Positions 11,601 to 23,600 of a stretch of 36,334 nt of DNA are shown here, piece by piece; the first letter of the stretch is position 1, and every line of letters starts with the position of its first letter. Below the pieces are notes generated by a model. It searched no databases. It had not been told where the DNA came from and saw only the letters and a program-made list of their open reading frames with translations. This DNA is from Monosiga brevicollis MX1. Taxonomy: Eukaryota; Opisthokonta; Choanoflagellata; Craspedida; Salpingoecidae. Made by a program: the position numbers and the translations under genes. The stretch is taken from contig NW_001865044.1 in assembly GCF_000002865.3 (NCBI RefSeq), positions 195,879 to 232,212 on the forward strand, read 5' to 3'.

Positions 11601-12822
11601 GTTGAGTGAGTCGGGTGGTGGTGAAATGGACGTAGGGGATCAAGTTGAGGTAGCCAAGGTCTAAACCGCATCCGTCGGGTCAGAAGAGGGTGGCATAAAT
11701 GAGTTGGTTGAGGCACAGGGCAGGGTGGCTTTGGAGAAGCGAGCAGGTCAAATGCGCTTCGAACCAGGGCTGTCGTCCTGACTGGACGTTAGCGTGGTTA
11801 AGCGCTCCTTGAACTCGCGTTGAACCATGTCAAAGTTGCGTGCGGTCAAGGCGTACACAAGTCTAAGCACCACGGTCAGGGGGGTGGGTCACACACGTTG
11901 TAAGCGTTGGTATCAAGCTTGCCATGCCTGGTGCAGGTGAGAGCGGGAGTTGAAAGAAACACACGACGTCAACATACTGTGAAGCCTGGCACGGGATGGA
12001 GGAAGGTGTGGCCAGGTCTTCAGGAGTAGCATGAGCCAAAATCTGCGAGCGTGCGCGCGTGATCAAGGTAGTCATGAGATCGGGCGGATTGTAAGGGATC
12101 TCACTGATGCATGCGTCGAGATGCACAGCTTACTCGGGAGTAGAGCAGGTCCAAGAGCTGGCGTAGCACTGTGGGGTCCACCAAGTCAGCCTCCTTGCCC
12201 TTGCTTGCAAACTGATGGGCGAGAGCGGCGGCCATCGTTTGTAGAAGGATGGTCACCGAGTATTGAATGTCGGCCTCCGTGGATCGGTCATCTGCAGACT
12301 GTCGTGGGTGGGACATGGCATTTGGGGCCGTCCAGGTTGGGGGATGAGTGGTGGCACATTGCGCGAGCACGGACCAAGGAGGATGGGCAGGGGTGAGCCG
12401 AAGAGCTCTCGCGTGAATGCTCCTTACTTTGGTAAGGCATTGTTGCAGGAATTTGAAGAGGGGTTGAATCACGGGGTTGATGGCATCAACGCTGAGGTCA
12501 ATCAGACAGGCGCGGTTCCGCTCTGCAAGCTCTGGTTCAACGACAAAGGCGGTGCTTTTGCGCAGGCAGGGTAGCTGGGCAAGGAGTTGCATATCACAGG
12601 CCAGGCCGAGCAGCAAGCAAAGTCCAAGCAAAGTCAGTTCAAAGCAGCAAGCAGGGCGCCAGGGCATCTCTCCGTATTGCGTGCGGTGCACAAGATCAAG
12701 TCTCGATTTGGAACATGGAACGTCGCCTGGTCACTGACCGAGCCAGCCACAGCTTGGATGAGCGGGTCCAAGAGGTCTCTGCTGCGCTTGTCTTGCAAGA
12801 CCTGGGCATGAAATGACGCCAT
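2611..12822 (-). CDS. NF1: Neurofibromin orthologue (Ras GTPase-activating protein)
   Basis: Stimulates GTP hydrolysis by Ras. Deduced exons, in coding order on the minus strand: 12822-12739, 12574-12428, 12298-12134, 12042-11978, 11862-11783 (or to 11765), 11660-11470, 11388-11282, 11202-11094, 10973-10830, 10733-10586, 10444-10379, 10265 to about 9920 (may hold one more intron), about 9800-9680, 9513-9428, and 9280-2611. The product is about 2,820 residues, close to human neurofibromin (about 2,820). The N-terminal exons match human segments in order (for example the WMDVYPDEF, RKAACWP and IQLHKPEQIDRW stretches). In the long last exon: central Cys/Ser-rich and linker region (about 9250-7300); RasGAP domain (about 7300-6150) with the arginine finger in LLRRNSLA (finger codon 6934-6936) and FLRYISPAIVSP near 6600; Sec14-like domain (about 5990-5500, LFYRRGTT and FYYIARRY); PH-like segment (to about 5270); then C-terminal HEAT-like repeats to a short Ser/Arg-rich tail. 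An Ala/Gly/Ser-rich insert (about 7395-7560) precedes the GAP domain. Start: first ATG before MASFHAQVLQ, joined by a phase-0 intron to LPCLRK, which aligns with human. Confidence 0.95.
7395..7560 (-). other. Ala/Gly/Ser/Thr-rich low-complexity insert in neurofibromin
   Basis: Within the long NF1 exon, just before the RasGAP domain, the protein becomes a run rich in A, G, S, T and V with runs such as AAGPTTSSTG. It replaces the shorter linker of animal neurofibromins. The reading frame is intact across it. It is most simply a flexible spacer. Confidence 0.75.
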
Positions 12823-13288
12823 GCTGACGCTGAACTAAGGATGGCCACTAAAGGGACGGGATGGAGGAGAGATGTACAAATATACTGCAGTGAGACGACA
12901 CGATAGGTGCCAGCGCGTTTGGTTCTCAACAGCCTTGATGGCGGGGGAGGATCGCAGAGCAGCGTACGGAGAGAACAGGCCGGCGCCAGCTGGTGCAGCA
13001 AGTGTGGACGCACGTACGAGGGGCCCTCGAAGGCGGCGTTTGTGAGTGTTAGCAGGGAGGGAGGTATCCTCCTCTCCTCCCAGCTATCATGCACCCAGCC
13101 GATGTAGCCTGTGCCAGATTGGACGCGATTGTGTGTCTCTGACAGGAGCGTTGCACCTTGTGCGCCTAATCGAATCAGAGCCAGGTCAGATCAGCATGTG
13201 GTGCGCGTGATCAATGTGTCGATAAAAAAAAAAGACGAAGAACACGGCGGCTTCAACTCGCACTCTGGCGTAACACTGCTACAGCGCG

Positions 13289-13353
<65 letters not shown>

Positions 13354-13425
13354 AGAGAGAGAGTTTGAGAGAGAGACAGAGAGAGAGAGAAAGAGAGTTT
13401 GAGAGAGAGAGTTTGAGAGAGAGAC

Positions 13426-13461
<36 letters not shown>

Positions 13462-13729
13462 TTTGAGAGAGAGAGAGAGAGAGTTTGAGAGAGAGAGAGA
13501 GTTTGAGAGAGAGAGAGAGAGTTTGAGAGAGAGACAGAGAGAGAGAGAAAGAGAGAGAGACAGAGAGAGACAGAGAGCGTACACAGTATAAAGTGCCACG
13601 TTCATCACAGTTTGACAACATCAGCACAAGCTCAATGATCCTTTTAAATTACACATACCCCCGGAATTTTAAAAGTTGCCTTTGTATAAAGATAAAGGGG
13701 TATTTTAAACATACAAGGACCGTGGCAGG
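12823..13729. promoter_or_regulatory. Head-to-head promoter region of NF1 (-) and WDR11 (+)
   Basis: The start codons of the two divergent genes are 907 bases apart. The region holds no supported gene. Its main feature is a GA tract nearly 290 bases long (13291-13578), followed by an AT-richer stretch (about 13635-13715), unusual for this GC-rich window and close to the WDR11 start. The region presumably carries both promoters and 5' untranslated sequence. Long Ser/Leu frames on the minus strand over the tract are repeat artefacts. Confidence 0.6.
13291..13578. repeat. GA dinucleotide tract with interspersed GTTTGA and GACA units
   Basis: Near-pure (GA)n for about 290 bases. It is broken at intervals by gagtttgaga, gagacagaga and gagaaagaga variants that recur in the same order, giving a higher-order arrangement on top of the dinucleotide. 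It lies in the shared NF1/WDR11 5' region. Confidence 0.95.
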
Positions 13730-16700
13730 ATGACACTGGAGCCGCGGACCATCGCCGGCGGTTTGAACGAGGCCAATGGCGCAGCCGTGGCCTGGCATTA
13801 CTATGCGCTTGCCTTTGGTATCAAGTCTCGTGTGCAGGTGGTGGATCCTGCAGCCTTGGAGGTGCGACTCCCCCGCGCCTCTCCCCCCTTTTCTTGTGAT
13901 GCATCTTGAAGAAGCTCAACAACGTCCCCCGAAAACCCTGTCCGCAGCTCCTCCAAACGATTGCCACGCCGCAAAGTGATGCAGACGTGACCGCGGTATC
14001 GATTCGCCTTGATCTTTGTTCCAGTGGCACCATCTCTGCTGATCGACTTCCTTCTCACTGGTTTGCATGGATCTGGCGTCTCCTTCATAGTTGGCCTTTG
14101 ATCCTCGCCAACTTGGCGAGCGCAAATTCGATCCAACCAGCCTGCTTCTTGCAGCTGGCAATTCCTTGGGTCAGCCTCGCCGAGTTTCTGAAAAGCGCCT
14201 GGCATCCTTTCCAGCCAAATCGCCATGATTCCTCTGACCCTGACGCTTTTGCTGCTTTGCTGTTCCACCGTGTCCAGGGACCATCTCCATCCACCGCTTG
14301 AGCAACGGGGAAACCAAGGCCGTGCTACCCCCGCCCTCAGAGGCGCTGCGGGCCGCACGCAGCCCCCCTGCCGTCAAAGCCCTCTGCTGGCAGCACACGG
14401 TATGCTTCACATTTCGAGGACTCTGATTCTCAACGCTTGCTCACAGGCGTCTCAAACGTCACGGTCCAATCATATTTTGCCCTTGACCGATGCTCAGGCC
14501 ACAGACCCCCTCGGCTTGCTGGTGGCACTCTACAATTCCGGCCTGATCATCACTTGGAATGTGCTCAAGTGCGAGGCAGTCTGGGCGCTGGTACGTCGAG
14601 CCTGCTCCCCACGCAGCACCCACTCTTTCTTTCTCTCTTCCTCGCCTGACCTCTGCGCCACCACTTGCCCTGCTGAGTATCACCTCTGTTTTGGATGCTT
14701 TATTTACGTTTTGTGATTTTTCCATTTTGTCCACTCGTCTCATCCCGCCCATCCGCACATGTACAGGAAGGCCCACCCGAAGCCCAATCTTTGACGTTTG
14801 ATCCATTTCGTCCAAGGCGCTTTGCCACTTGCTCCCGAGGCGGCATCATTCATATCTACGAGCAAAGCTCCCCGGGCAGCCAACCCACGCAGACGCGCAC
14901 CTTTCAGTTGGCCCAAGGTACAGCGACCATCCTCATCCTCCAACCTTCGATTTCGCCAGCAAGCTTGGCCTTGTTGTCTGTTCCAGCTCTTGGTGGATCT
15001 TCACAATCCCTCCCTTTCTAGATGAAGCCATTGGTATCACCTTTTCCAAACACACAGAACACCAACTGGTCATTGTGACAAAACGGAAGCTCGTTTTCTA
15101 TGACCTAAAGGCTGAGCAGGTGCGTCATTGCCAGGCAATCGGCGCAATCTCACCACTCAAGAGCAAAGCATTCGCCCGCTTGCCCTGCGAATATCTTCCT
15201 CGTGGCTAGTCTCATTGCCACGACCTCTTGAAACATGGATTAGCCCATATCCGAGACACCCCTGGAGGTTGGCGGCAGCCCTTTTGTCTCAGGTACAATC
15301 GGCCCTATCGCTCGTCATTCGCGACTCAGATCCTGGGTGATATTTGGCTGCACAGACGGTGTTGAAGGCCCAGCTTCAAGGATTTTTGATCCTCATTTCC
15401 ACTTCCTCCTTTTTGAATAGTCATCACGTGCAGAGATGCCCCCGCCATCTATTGCTTGCACGAGAACTCGTGTGTGAGCCTTCGCTGTCGGCCCAAGTTT
15501 GGCCGTCTCTACTCTTACGAGTATCGCGGTTGGTGTCTCACGTATGCCACTCCCTTGGAGCGTCACGCACTACTATCTTGGCTCTTAAACCTTACGACTT
15601 GCACCACGACACTACAGGCCAATCGCGCGCCATCCGCACGCGCTCAGCCCGCGTGATGCATATTGTCAAGTCTCCGCGAGAGGACACAATGGTGGCCTGC
15701 ATTTGTCTGGACGGCCGCGTCCTTAAGTTGCAGGTACGTCCAACGCCACTGCACCAGAGCGCAGCACGAGTCATAGTCTAGAAGCGATCCCGACAGTGCC
15801 TCATCGTGCAGCATCGGCGTGATTTTCTTGGGATCTGCAGGCAGCACAAATGCCGTCACATGCCCACGCGTTGCTGGGCATGGGCGCCCCAGTAGAAGCT
15901 CATCGCTGCCTCAACGTGCGTACCTAGCCTAAACAGAGGCTCGACCCAGTCGCAGTCCTTGCCATGCTTCTCGGCTCATCTCAGCGCTCGCATCGGTGCT
16001 CACGTAGATTAAGGGCGCCTTGCGTCAAACCGGTCTGATGCATACCCTCATGGTGCCTGTGTGTGCCAGTGGAGTCCATGTGGTTCGTCGGTTGCTGCCA
16101 CACAGTCTTGAGTGCAAACGCATCAGTGTTCCCCATGCGCCGGAACAGCTACACGCAAATCCCACTGACTCATCATGACCCGGTCCTGGACTGCACAGAA
16201 CGCAGATGGCCAACCACTGATGGCCGTGGGTGGCCGGCAAGGACGCATCCAGGTAAAATCTGCAGCGTTACGAATACGGAGCGTGCTTATGACCAATCTC
16301 TGAGCGGGATTGACGACGATTGTGATTTTCACGTTTCTTTTTGGCGATAGATCTTCAACCTGGCGACAGGCCAGCTGACACGACAATTTGTTGTCAACGA
16401 GAACACGCTTGTGGATGTGGCCTGGACCAGTGGTGGTGCCCTGGTGGCGTTGGCCGGGTCAGTCGCGTGCCATATGCGTGGTATCAGGTCTGACTCTACG
16501 CACAGCCTGACAAGGGGGAAGTGAATGGGAGCAAACAAATGTCGATCCTGTCCCTGGCATGCCATCCATTTTTGAGAGGCCATTTATCCTTTGGATGCTG
16601 CCAGTGCTAACCCAAACGGGCGCTTCGACTGATCGCCCCATGCCGGCATGGGGCCACGGTGCAATTGCAGGAGTGAGGCTGGACCGTCGCTCTCGCGCAA

Positions 16701-18146
16701 TGTTCTCCTGCATGTCGATGCGTGCACCGGACGCAGCACAAAGCTCCGTGACCGGCAAGACCCCAGCAAGGTACATGGTGTGGCGTGGCTGAGTCAACCA
16801 AGCAGTGTACGGGCCATTGCCCTCATAACATTCACATTTTTTTTTCTCTTAATCTCCAATTAATAGGCTAAGCGATTGCACGTTTCGCCGCTGGGCCAGT
16901 ATGTGCTCCTACTTTTCCAGGACCAGCCCCCAGAGCTGTGGAGCGCCACGCGCCGTTGCTTGCTCAGCCATTTTGGAAAAAATTTCCCGCTGTGCGCTGA
17001 CCTGGCTTGGATCCATTATGGCAATGGCATGGCGGCAGCACAACACCAGTCCAACTCAGATAGTGTGCAGAGTATGTCTTAGCGTTCCCACGGCCGAATG
17101 TTGGCGAGGCCTTGAGTTCTCACGCTGCGCCTACATTTCAACTTGTGCAGCTCGCCTCCTTGAAATCATTGACCAAGAGGTTACCCGCGATGATGACCTT
17201 GACCCGGCCAGTTTGGGCGACGTGTTTGAAGATGAGCCCAAGAAGCCCGACCAACTTGTCATGCGCGAGGAGTTTATGGCCGTGGAATACGACGCGCAGC
17301 TCCATGGATACCGGATTGAGGGCAGGTGCGATGGAGTTGCGCCGGGAGCTTTCTTGCGCTCGTGGCCTCATTTGCCTTGCCGAGTGATGCGACATGAAAG
17401 CCAACTGTGAAGTTGCCATTGCGCAGTTGATCTCAGTGACCTTCTCGTTGCTTTTTAGTTTGATGCAAAAAAAACAGGTCTCTGTTGAAGCTGTGGCAAG
17501 CACCGTGTGCACGGCAGCTGCTTGGACTCAACGTTTTGGTGTCGTCGGCGATGCCAATGGACACCTTCTTGTTTTCGAAAACTACGTACGCATCCTTGCC
17601 GCTATCGTCTTCATCGCCCCAACCAATCGTGTTTGACTCCGATGGCATGACACTTTTGGACTAGGCTGCGATGCGCTTTTGCTCAACTCCTCGTATGCCT
17701 CTTTCAGCTGGTGACCCAGCATGTTTCGACCGACTTTGCCGAAGTCAAGCAAATTGCTCTCATGCATGGCACCACTCTGGCGCTCGTTCGCTTTTCCAAC
17801 GGTAAGCTTCGCGGTGCGGACAGCTTTGACACAATGTTGTTCCGGTGCTTCTGAATATTTCTTGGCACGCAGGCGTAGCTACGTTTGATGTGGTGAAGGG
17901 CCAAGTCCTGTCTGCACTTCCCCTGGGCAAAAAAGGACCTCAGGTTGGGTTTCTCTCCCAAAAACTATTCTCCTCATAAACAGCGCTTGCAGATCATTGA
18001 CTCCACTGATATCGCTTGTTGATCACTGAATGCGGCCCTTTAGGCCATGCACGTGTGCTGGGCTCGTGCAGATCGTCCTGTGGTCGTGTTTGACGACTGT
18101 CGGCTCTGTGTGTTTGATGTCAAGTTCAAGGTATGTGCGTGTAAAA

Positions 18147-18184
<38 letters not shown>

Positions 18185-20255
18185 ATATGGGGGGTATGGG
18201 GGTCTGGCTTTGATAGGGAGACGCCGACCCATGCCGCCTGCCAAATCAGTCATACTCTTTGCTTGCTGACCGAACAACATAACGCAATGTTTACTGTGCA
18301 GCGAGCGGAGAGTCACATCACTAGCTACGAGCGCGCAACGCCTTTCACATCACCTCTGGCCTACAGCGGGGCCATGGTGCGCAAAATCTACTCAGCCTAT
18401 CTGAGCGGACAAGGTTTGTTGGCAGGGGTACTTAGCTTACTGGCCGGCCGGACACACATTTTCATTTGATCTTATACACCTTTGACTTGTGTTTTTGTTC
18501 GTAGTCCTGGATGCCATCGAGGCCGGCAGCCAGGTATGTATGGTTTCGTGGAAGCGCAGTGCAGTAGACTGTTCCTATGCGTTTCTGACCTTGTCACACC
18601 TCTTGTTGCCATCAGAGCGAGCATTTGATTGCCGCGCTCCCTTCACCAACAGTTCCAACTCAAGACAATAAGGTCTTGCAGGCCCTCAATTCGTTGGTCG
18701 TGGCCAGCACGGTGGGTTGCGCGTCTTTTGCGTTTGAAGTCACTGTTTGGCTCACCTTGCTTTGGCTTTGCTGTTCTCACCCTGCTCACTCTCGTTGTGT
18801 CCTGCCACTATCGTTGATCCAATTGCAGCTGATTGGCGATGAGTGGTGTGCCCAGTTGTGCCGTATTCTCTATCAACAGCTTGCCGAGCCAGCGTCTGCA
18901 GAAGCAAATGACGCTCGCTCGGCAGTTGACCAGAGCACGGCAGCAACGGCGTCTGTAGTGCCCGATTTACTGACAGACGACGGAGGCTCCGTCTTGGCAC
19001 CAACAGAATCTCGTGGGTCCCCGGCCCCGGGTCCACCACTTGGCTTTTTGCAGAGCCCTTCAGTTTTGCGTCGAGACATGCAAGATAGCCTCAAGGTAGG
19101 GTGGCTAATATTGATTCTACGTCTCACAGGAATTCGCACAGGAGTGTTCACACCGTTGCTCTCGGCCACCCTCGCTCACTCACGTGCGTCTCGCTGCTGC
19201 GCATTCAGGCCCGCCGCCGAGTGCATGGTGTGACAGCCCTTCGCCGACCGCAATTTTCGGCCTTGGTAACCGAAAGCATCTTTGCTAGTAAGTTCCAACT
19301 CAAGTCGCAAGACAGGCGGGGCGGGCCGTTGAGCGCGACCTCTAACACCTCGCTGATGTCCTTTTCCTTTTTCCTACAGACCAAGCCGACAGGGCCATCC
19401 ATTTGTTGCTGCAGAACTGGAATTCAGCACACGAGCACGACTACGTGGATATCCTTCGGGCTTGCTTCATTGCAAGCATCACGCAGCCTGATAGCTACCG
19501 CACCACAGTCAAGGTGTGACATGCCTTGTGCCACGTGGGACAGCTTGGGCTTTGAGCAGCGGATGATCCCAGCTTCATATACGTCACTTCTTCCTTGTAG
19601 ATGGCGGCCATGAATCTGATCGCTAGCAATCGTCTGGATGAAGGCATTGAGCTCTTGGTTTTGACTGGCTTTTGCAAGGAGGCGTGCAGGTATGAAACAC
19701 TCGAACTGCCCTGCCAATTACGAAGCAACCTGGCCTCTCTCTGTAAACTATCTGCCGTCTTGAATGCGGTTTGATGTGGTTCGCTGTTGCTGCCGTGTGG
19801 GGCAATAATCGAAAGCTACCTGCAAAGCTACGGTCGCTGGGAGGATGCCGTCATCCTCGCCAAACACACGCTCTCCGTGGCCGACCAACGACAGGTTATG
19901 TAAGTTTCGTGCACAACAGTCGGCCTACCAGCCCTCAGCATGTGGCTTCATAGCTTCCGCTCTTGTTGACATGGCTAGGAGCAAACACGCTAGCGAGCTG
20001 GTGAAGACGAGCTGGCAAGAGGCCGCTCTGCTTTATGCCAGTAGTGGGGATACAGCGGCGGTAGGTGCCTAAAACATCTCTTGGGATTGCCGAGCTCAAC
20101 CTAGCTTCTTCGGCGGTCCACCTCTCGTGCTCACTCGACCCCGTGGTCAAACCGCCCCACAGGTGTTGAACGTACTGCCTTCAGCTGAGGATGCGCCGTA
20201 CCGCCATGCTTTAAAAGAGGCCCTGGCCGCCAAAGTCCCTGCGACCGCTTCATAA
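13730..20255 (+). CDS. WDR11: WDR11 orthologue, double beta-propeller WD40 protein
   Basis: WDR11 forms a complex with FAM91A1 and acts with TBC1D23 in tethering endosome-derived vesicles at the trans-Golgi; in vertebrates it is also linked to Hedgehog signalling. The gene is spread over many short exons. The first six close in phase: 13730-13861, 13948-13995, 14091-14169, 14278-14399, 14447-14590, 14767-14917. The last is 20163-20255. Segments matching human WDR11 in order are the N-terminal GGLNEANGAAVAW, LTFDPFRPRRFATCS (about 14791-14835), YCLHENSCVSLRC (about 15450-15490), PPELWSATRRC...FGKNFP (about 16925-16990), the DANGHLLVFEN propeller strand (about 17550-17582), the CWARADRPVVVFDD segment (about 18055-18095), and the helical C-terminal region ADRAIHLLLQNW (about 19387-19422) with MAAMNLIASNRLDEG (about 19602-19646). 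The C-terminal helical tail seems shorter than in human. An AATAAA polyadenylation signal follows at 20302-20307. Exon borders between 14917 and 20163 were not all resolved. Confidence 0.92.
18131..18183 (+). repeat. GT microsatellite beginning at a WDR11 splice donor
   Basis: The exon ending in GTCAAGTTCAAG is followed directly by gtatgtgcgtg and then about 16 GT units (18152-18183). In the transcript this gives a UG repeat starting within some 20 bases of the donor. It is intronic. Confidence 0.85.
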
Positions 20256-20631
20256 ACATTTTATGTCTTGTGTGAATAGTGTTGAACGTGTGCCCCGCGC
20301 GAATAAACAAACAACAGGTCAACAGAAACGCACGTTCGTTTGGTGCTCACCAAGAACGCAAAGCAAGGGGGTAAGGGTGTCACACTCAAGCTATGAATCA
20401 ATTTTGGTCTATGCCAATGGTCGGTTGAGCCACGCTATAGCCGGCTTTCGTTCGGTATATTCGAGGTAGGCATAGGGGTCAAGCAGCGGCCAGGTATGGA
20501 CAGCGAAAAGGCGACGCCCAGCCTGATCAAGCAAATGCTTCACCAAGGATAGGGTGTAGGAGACCGGTGAAGGGTACGGACAAAAGAAATGGTGGTCAGT
20601 CTCAGGGAGAGGGCGCTCTTGGACAAGATCT
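20256..20631. other. Convergent 3' region between WDR11 and the class I myosin
   Basis: No coding signal is supported. It contains the WDR11 polyadenylation signal AATAAA (20302-20307) and the likely 3' untranslated region of the minus-strand myosin. The minus-strand frame at 20409-20885 continues past the myosin stop in another frame and has no domain. Confidence 0.55.
20302..20307 (+). terminator. Polyadenylation signal AATAAA for WDR11
   Basis: Canonical hexamer 47 bases after the WDR11 stop codon, in the correct orientation. The position is typical of a compact protist 3' end. Confidence 0.65.
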
Positions 20632-23600
20632 TTACTCATCATCCAAAGCAACGAGGTCTGATTCCATTGCGGGCGTAGCGCGGCGATAGATACTGGCGCG
20701 TATGCTAGCACGAAATGCCATGGGGTTGGCAATTTCTGGCGCTTGGACCAGAAGAGCCGCTTGGCCCTCGTGCTTTGTCTTGCCATACTGCGATTCCCCA
20801 ACGGAGCACACAATTGTGCCCACTTTGCCGTTCTTGAGCCGATGCTCCATGACATCCGCATACTGCGCGAGGCCAAGGAAAGCAAGAGTGAGGATCTGAC
20901 AAGCCTTCTGTGTGGTGTTGAGGGCGTTGCATTTGCGTCACGGGAGTTCCTCGCACCTGAACGTCATATGTCACACCCTTGGCTTTGGCAGCAAGAAAAA
21001 GAGTGGTTGCAAACTCGACGACATGCGGGGTGTCAAAAATAAAGTCACCACGATCCTTCTTGTCGTCGCTGGGCGTATGCAACACAATGACGCCGTCATA
21101 AAGCGTTGACACGCTCAGCTTGGACAAGCTAGTGAGCGGGATTCGCATCTTCAGCTTGAGCTTGGGGTGGCCATATACGTGCAACGCGTCGTTGGTAACA
21201 ACAATGACATCACTGCGAACATGGCCATAGTTGGTGCGATCCATTTTGTGAACCACAGTCATGTACAAGACTTCGCGATCCTCCTCCTGTTGCGAGGTCT
21301 TGGCAAATGCCTACAAAACACACGTGCCATGAGCTGTGACCGCACACTGCGAAACACCAAAGAAACTGGCTTTGTCATTGTTTCTGCGGGCTGTGATGAA
21401 GCAGACAAGGATGCGTGCAGAGGTGCTGAAGAGCCAACCTCGGCAATGCGCTGAGCCTCATTATCCTCGACACGGTATTTGTCGAAGGGTACTGGGACCG
21501 AGGATTCATAAATGAGCTTGCGGCCCTTGAAGAGCTCGTGAGCGGCCAGTTTGGCGGTCAAAATGGCCTTGCGCTCAGGCGAGAGCTTCAAACGATACTT
21601 GAGCGCCAGGTTGCGTCGGCAAAGGTCGCGTAGCAAAGCATCCGTGTCCGCCACAACCGGAGGAATGGGGCGCACCCAGCGCTGACTGCGCAGCAGGCAC
21701 AAAATTAAAATGAGGATGAATGCTGTGTAAGAAGCGAGGCGGTGCATGGCTAGAGGCAAACACTCACCCAACTTTCACGAGGCGATTGGGCACACTCTTC
21801 GCAAGGTTGATGAGGTATTCACGCTTCACGTGCGCAACAAAGCGCTCGTTGTGACCGTTTGGCGCTTGAGTTCGGGTCATAAAGCCAAAGATAAAGTCGC
21901 CTATAACGAGGGGCACATGAAAGCGTGCGTATATTTGTGTAAGCGCACGGGGGCAACAAACGTGCAGATGGCTTGACACATGGGAAAACACGTACGAATC
22001 GTTTGTCCTGCGCGGCGACGGCGAGAGACGGCACGCTTGGCCAATCCCACACGGGCGTGCTTCTGGCACACAATCGCAGCCTCGCGCATCGCTAGATATT
22101 TACGGCGTTGCACAAAACCGCGCCAGCGTGCCTGCAATGGAAGGTGGACAAGAAGCGCGTGAATATGGCCGCGTTGTTCCAGGTGCAGGAGGGGGGCCCA
22201 TCAGCATCCTCAGCACTGACCTGAATGTGGGTTGCGAGCCGATGGCGGGCCAGGACGAGGCTATTTTCCAAAGCCAGCAAGGTCTTGGGTTGTTTGATAA
22301 AGATCTTGGTCTTGCCCACAGCTACCTCAGATTCATCCACTTTGAGAGTATCTACCGACCGGCAACAGGGCGTGAGATCGAGGCAGCGCAGCGACGACGC
22401 TTCGCTCGTCGAGAGAACACCCACACACACACACACACACGGTGACTAAAGAAACGCAGAAAGACGACAGAGGAAAGAGAGGGAGAGAGAGAAGATAAAA
22501 ATAAAAATAAAATAAAAAATAAAAGAAAAAGAAAGAAAGAAAGCACATGTCCTTTGCCACATACGCACGGCAACCGACCAGCAATCAGCTTGGCCGCCTC
22601 GGAGAGCGGGCCAGGGTACGAGGGCCAGGTGGCCTTGCACACGCTCTTATAACGCTGATAAAACGCTTCAAAGGGACGTCGATAACAGTATCCAGCACGG
22701 GCAACGCGCAAGACCTCCATCAAACCAAGGTACTTGACCTACACAGGCCGATCAAGTGAGTTAACTTTTGAATGATACGCAGAGCCAAGACATGCGACGG
22801 GTCTCACCTGGTGTGTAACTAGCTCTTGGTCCCAAACGCCGGCGTGTTTTTGCTGGTTGGGCTTGATGCAGCGCACGTATGATGGCTGCTTCACCATGAG
22901 CGTTTCCATCAACTCCTTGATGCTGCGCCGAAATTGCGTGCTGGCAGTGGGAGGTCGCTTCTTTGAGTCAAGCTCAGACTCATCAAACCACTTGGCCATG
23001 ACGGTGTCCTTGCTGTCGAGCATGACTCGCACCAAGTCGCTGCGAGGGCAGCGCAGGTGAATCCCGACCATCGCATTAGAAAATGAAATTCACGCTCATT
23101 GGCTGGTTAACTTTGACACTTCACATCACCACGCCGAGCTCAGCATTGCCAAAGGCGTGACCCACCGGAATAACAAGTCATTGTTCTTGCTCACAAAGCC
23201 TGCGACGTCATATGCCACGTCACCTGCATAATGTCTGTGTATATGCTGCAGTGAGCTACCCTCGTCAGCGCAACCAACAAACAGAGTGGGCTTTGAGGGC
23301 CATAAAAACTAACTTCAAGACAAACGAGTCACGCTGAAGCTTCTTGTTGTCGGCCCAGGAGCTGTAGAGGGCATTCTTGTTTTGTCCGAAGCGAGCATCC
23401 AGCGCCTTGAGGAAGACGTCATCTCCTTGTTCGCCTGGAATCATGGTGCACGGGTGGTGTGAGCACATTGTGCAAAATGTCATTGTAGATCGTAAAAACG
23501 CCCACTCCTGTGTTGAGAACGCTGGCAGGCGTGGCGCGGCCTCACCGGGACCAAGGCAAGTGTCATCCAACGCGGCAAAGATGCCGGATTTGGCATCCTC

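Noticed and set aside
13253-13627. Minus-strand frames of 109-124 codons made of Ser/Leu repeats
   Set aside because: They are translations of the GA tract and have no other content.
20409-20885. Minus-strand 158-codon frame as an alternative myosin C terminus
   Set aside because: The frame ending at 20632 joins the TH1 domain in phase through a good acceptor (cctcgcgcag) and continues a TH1-like strand, whereas this frame does not.
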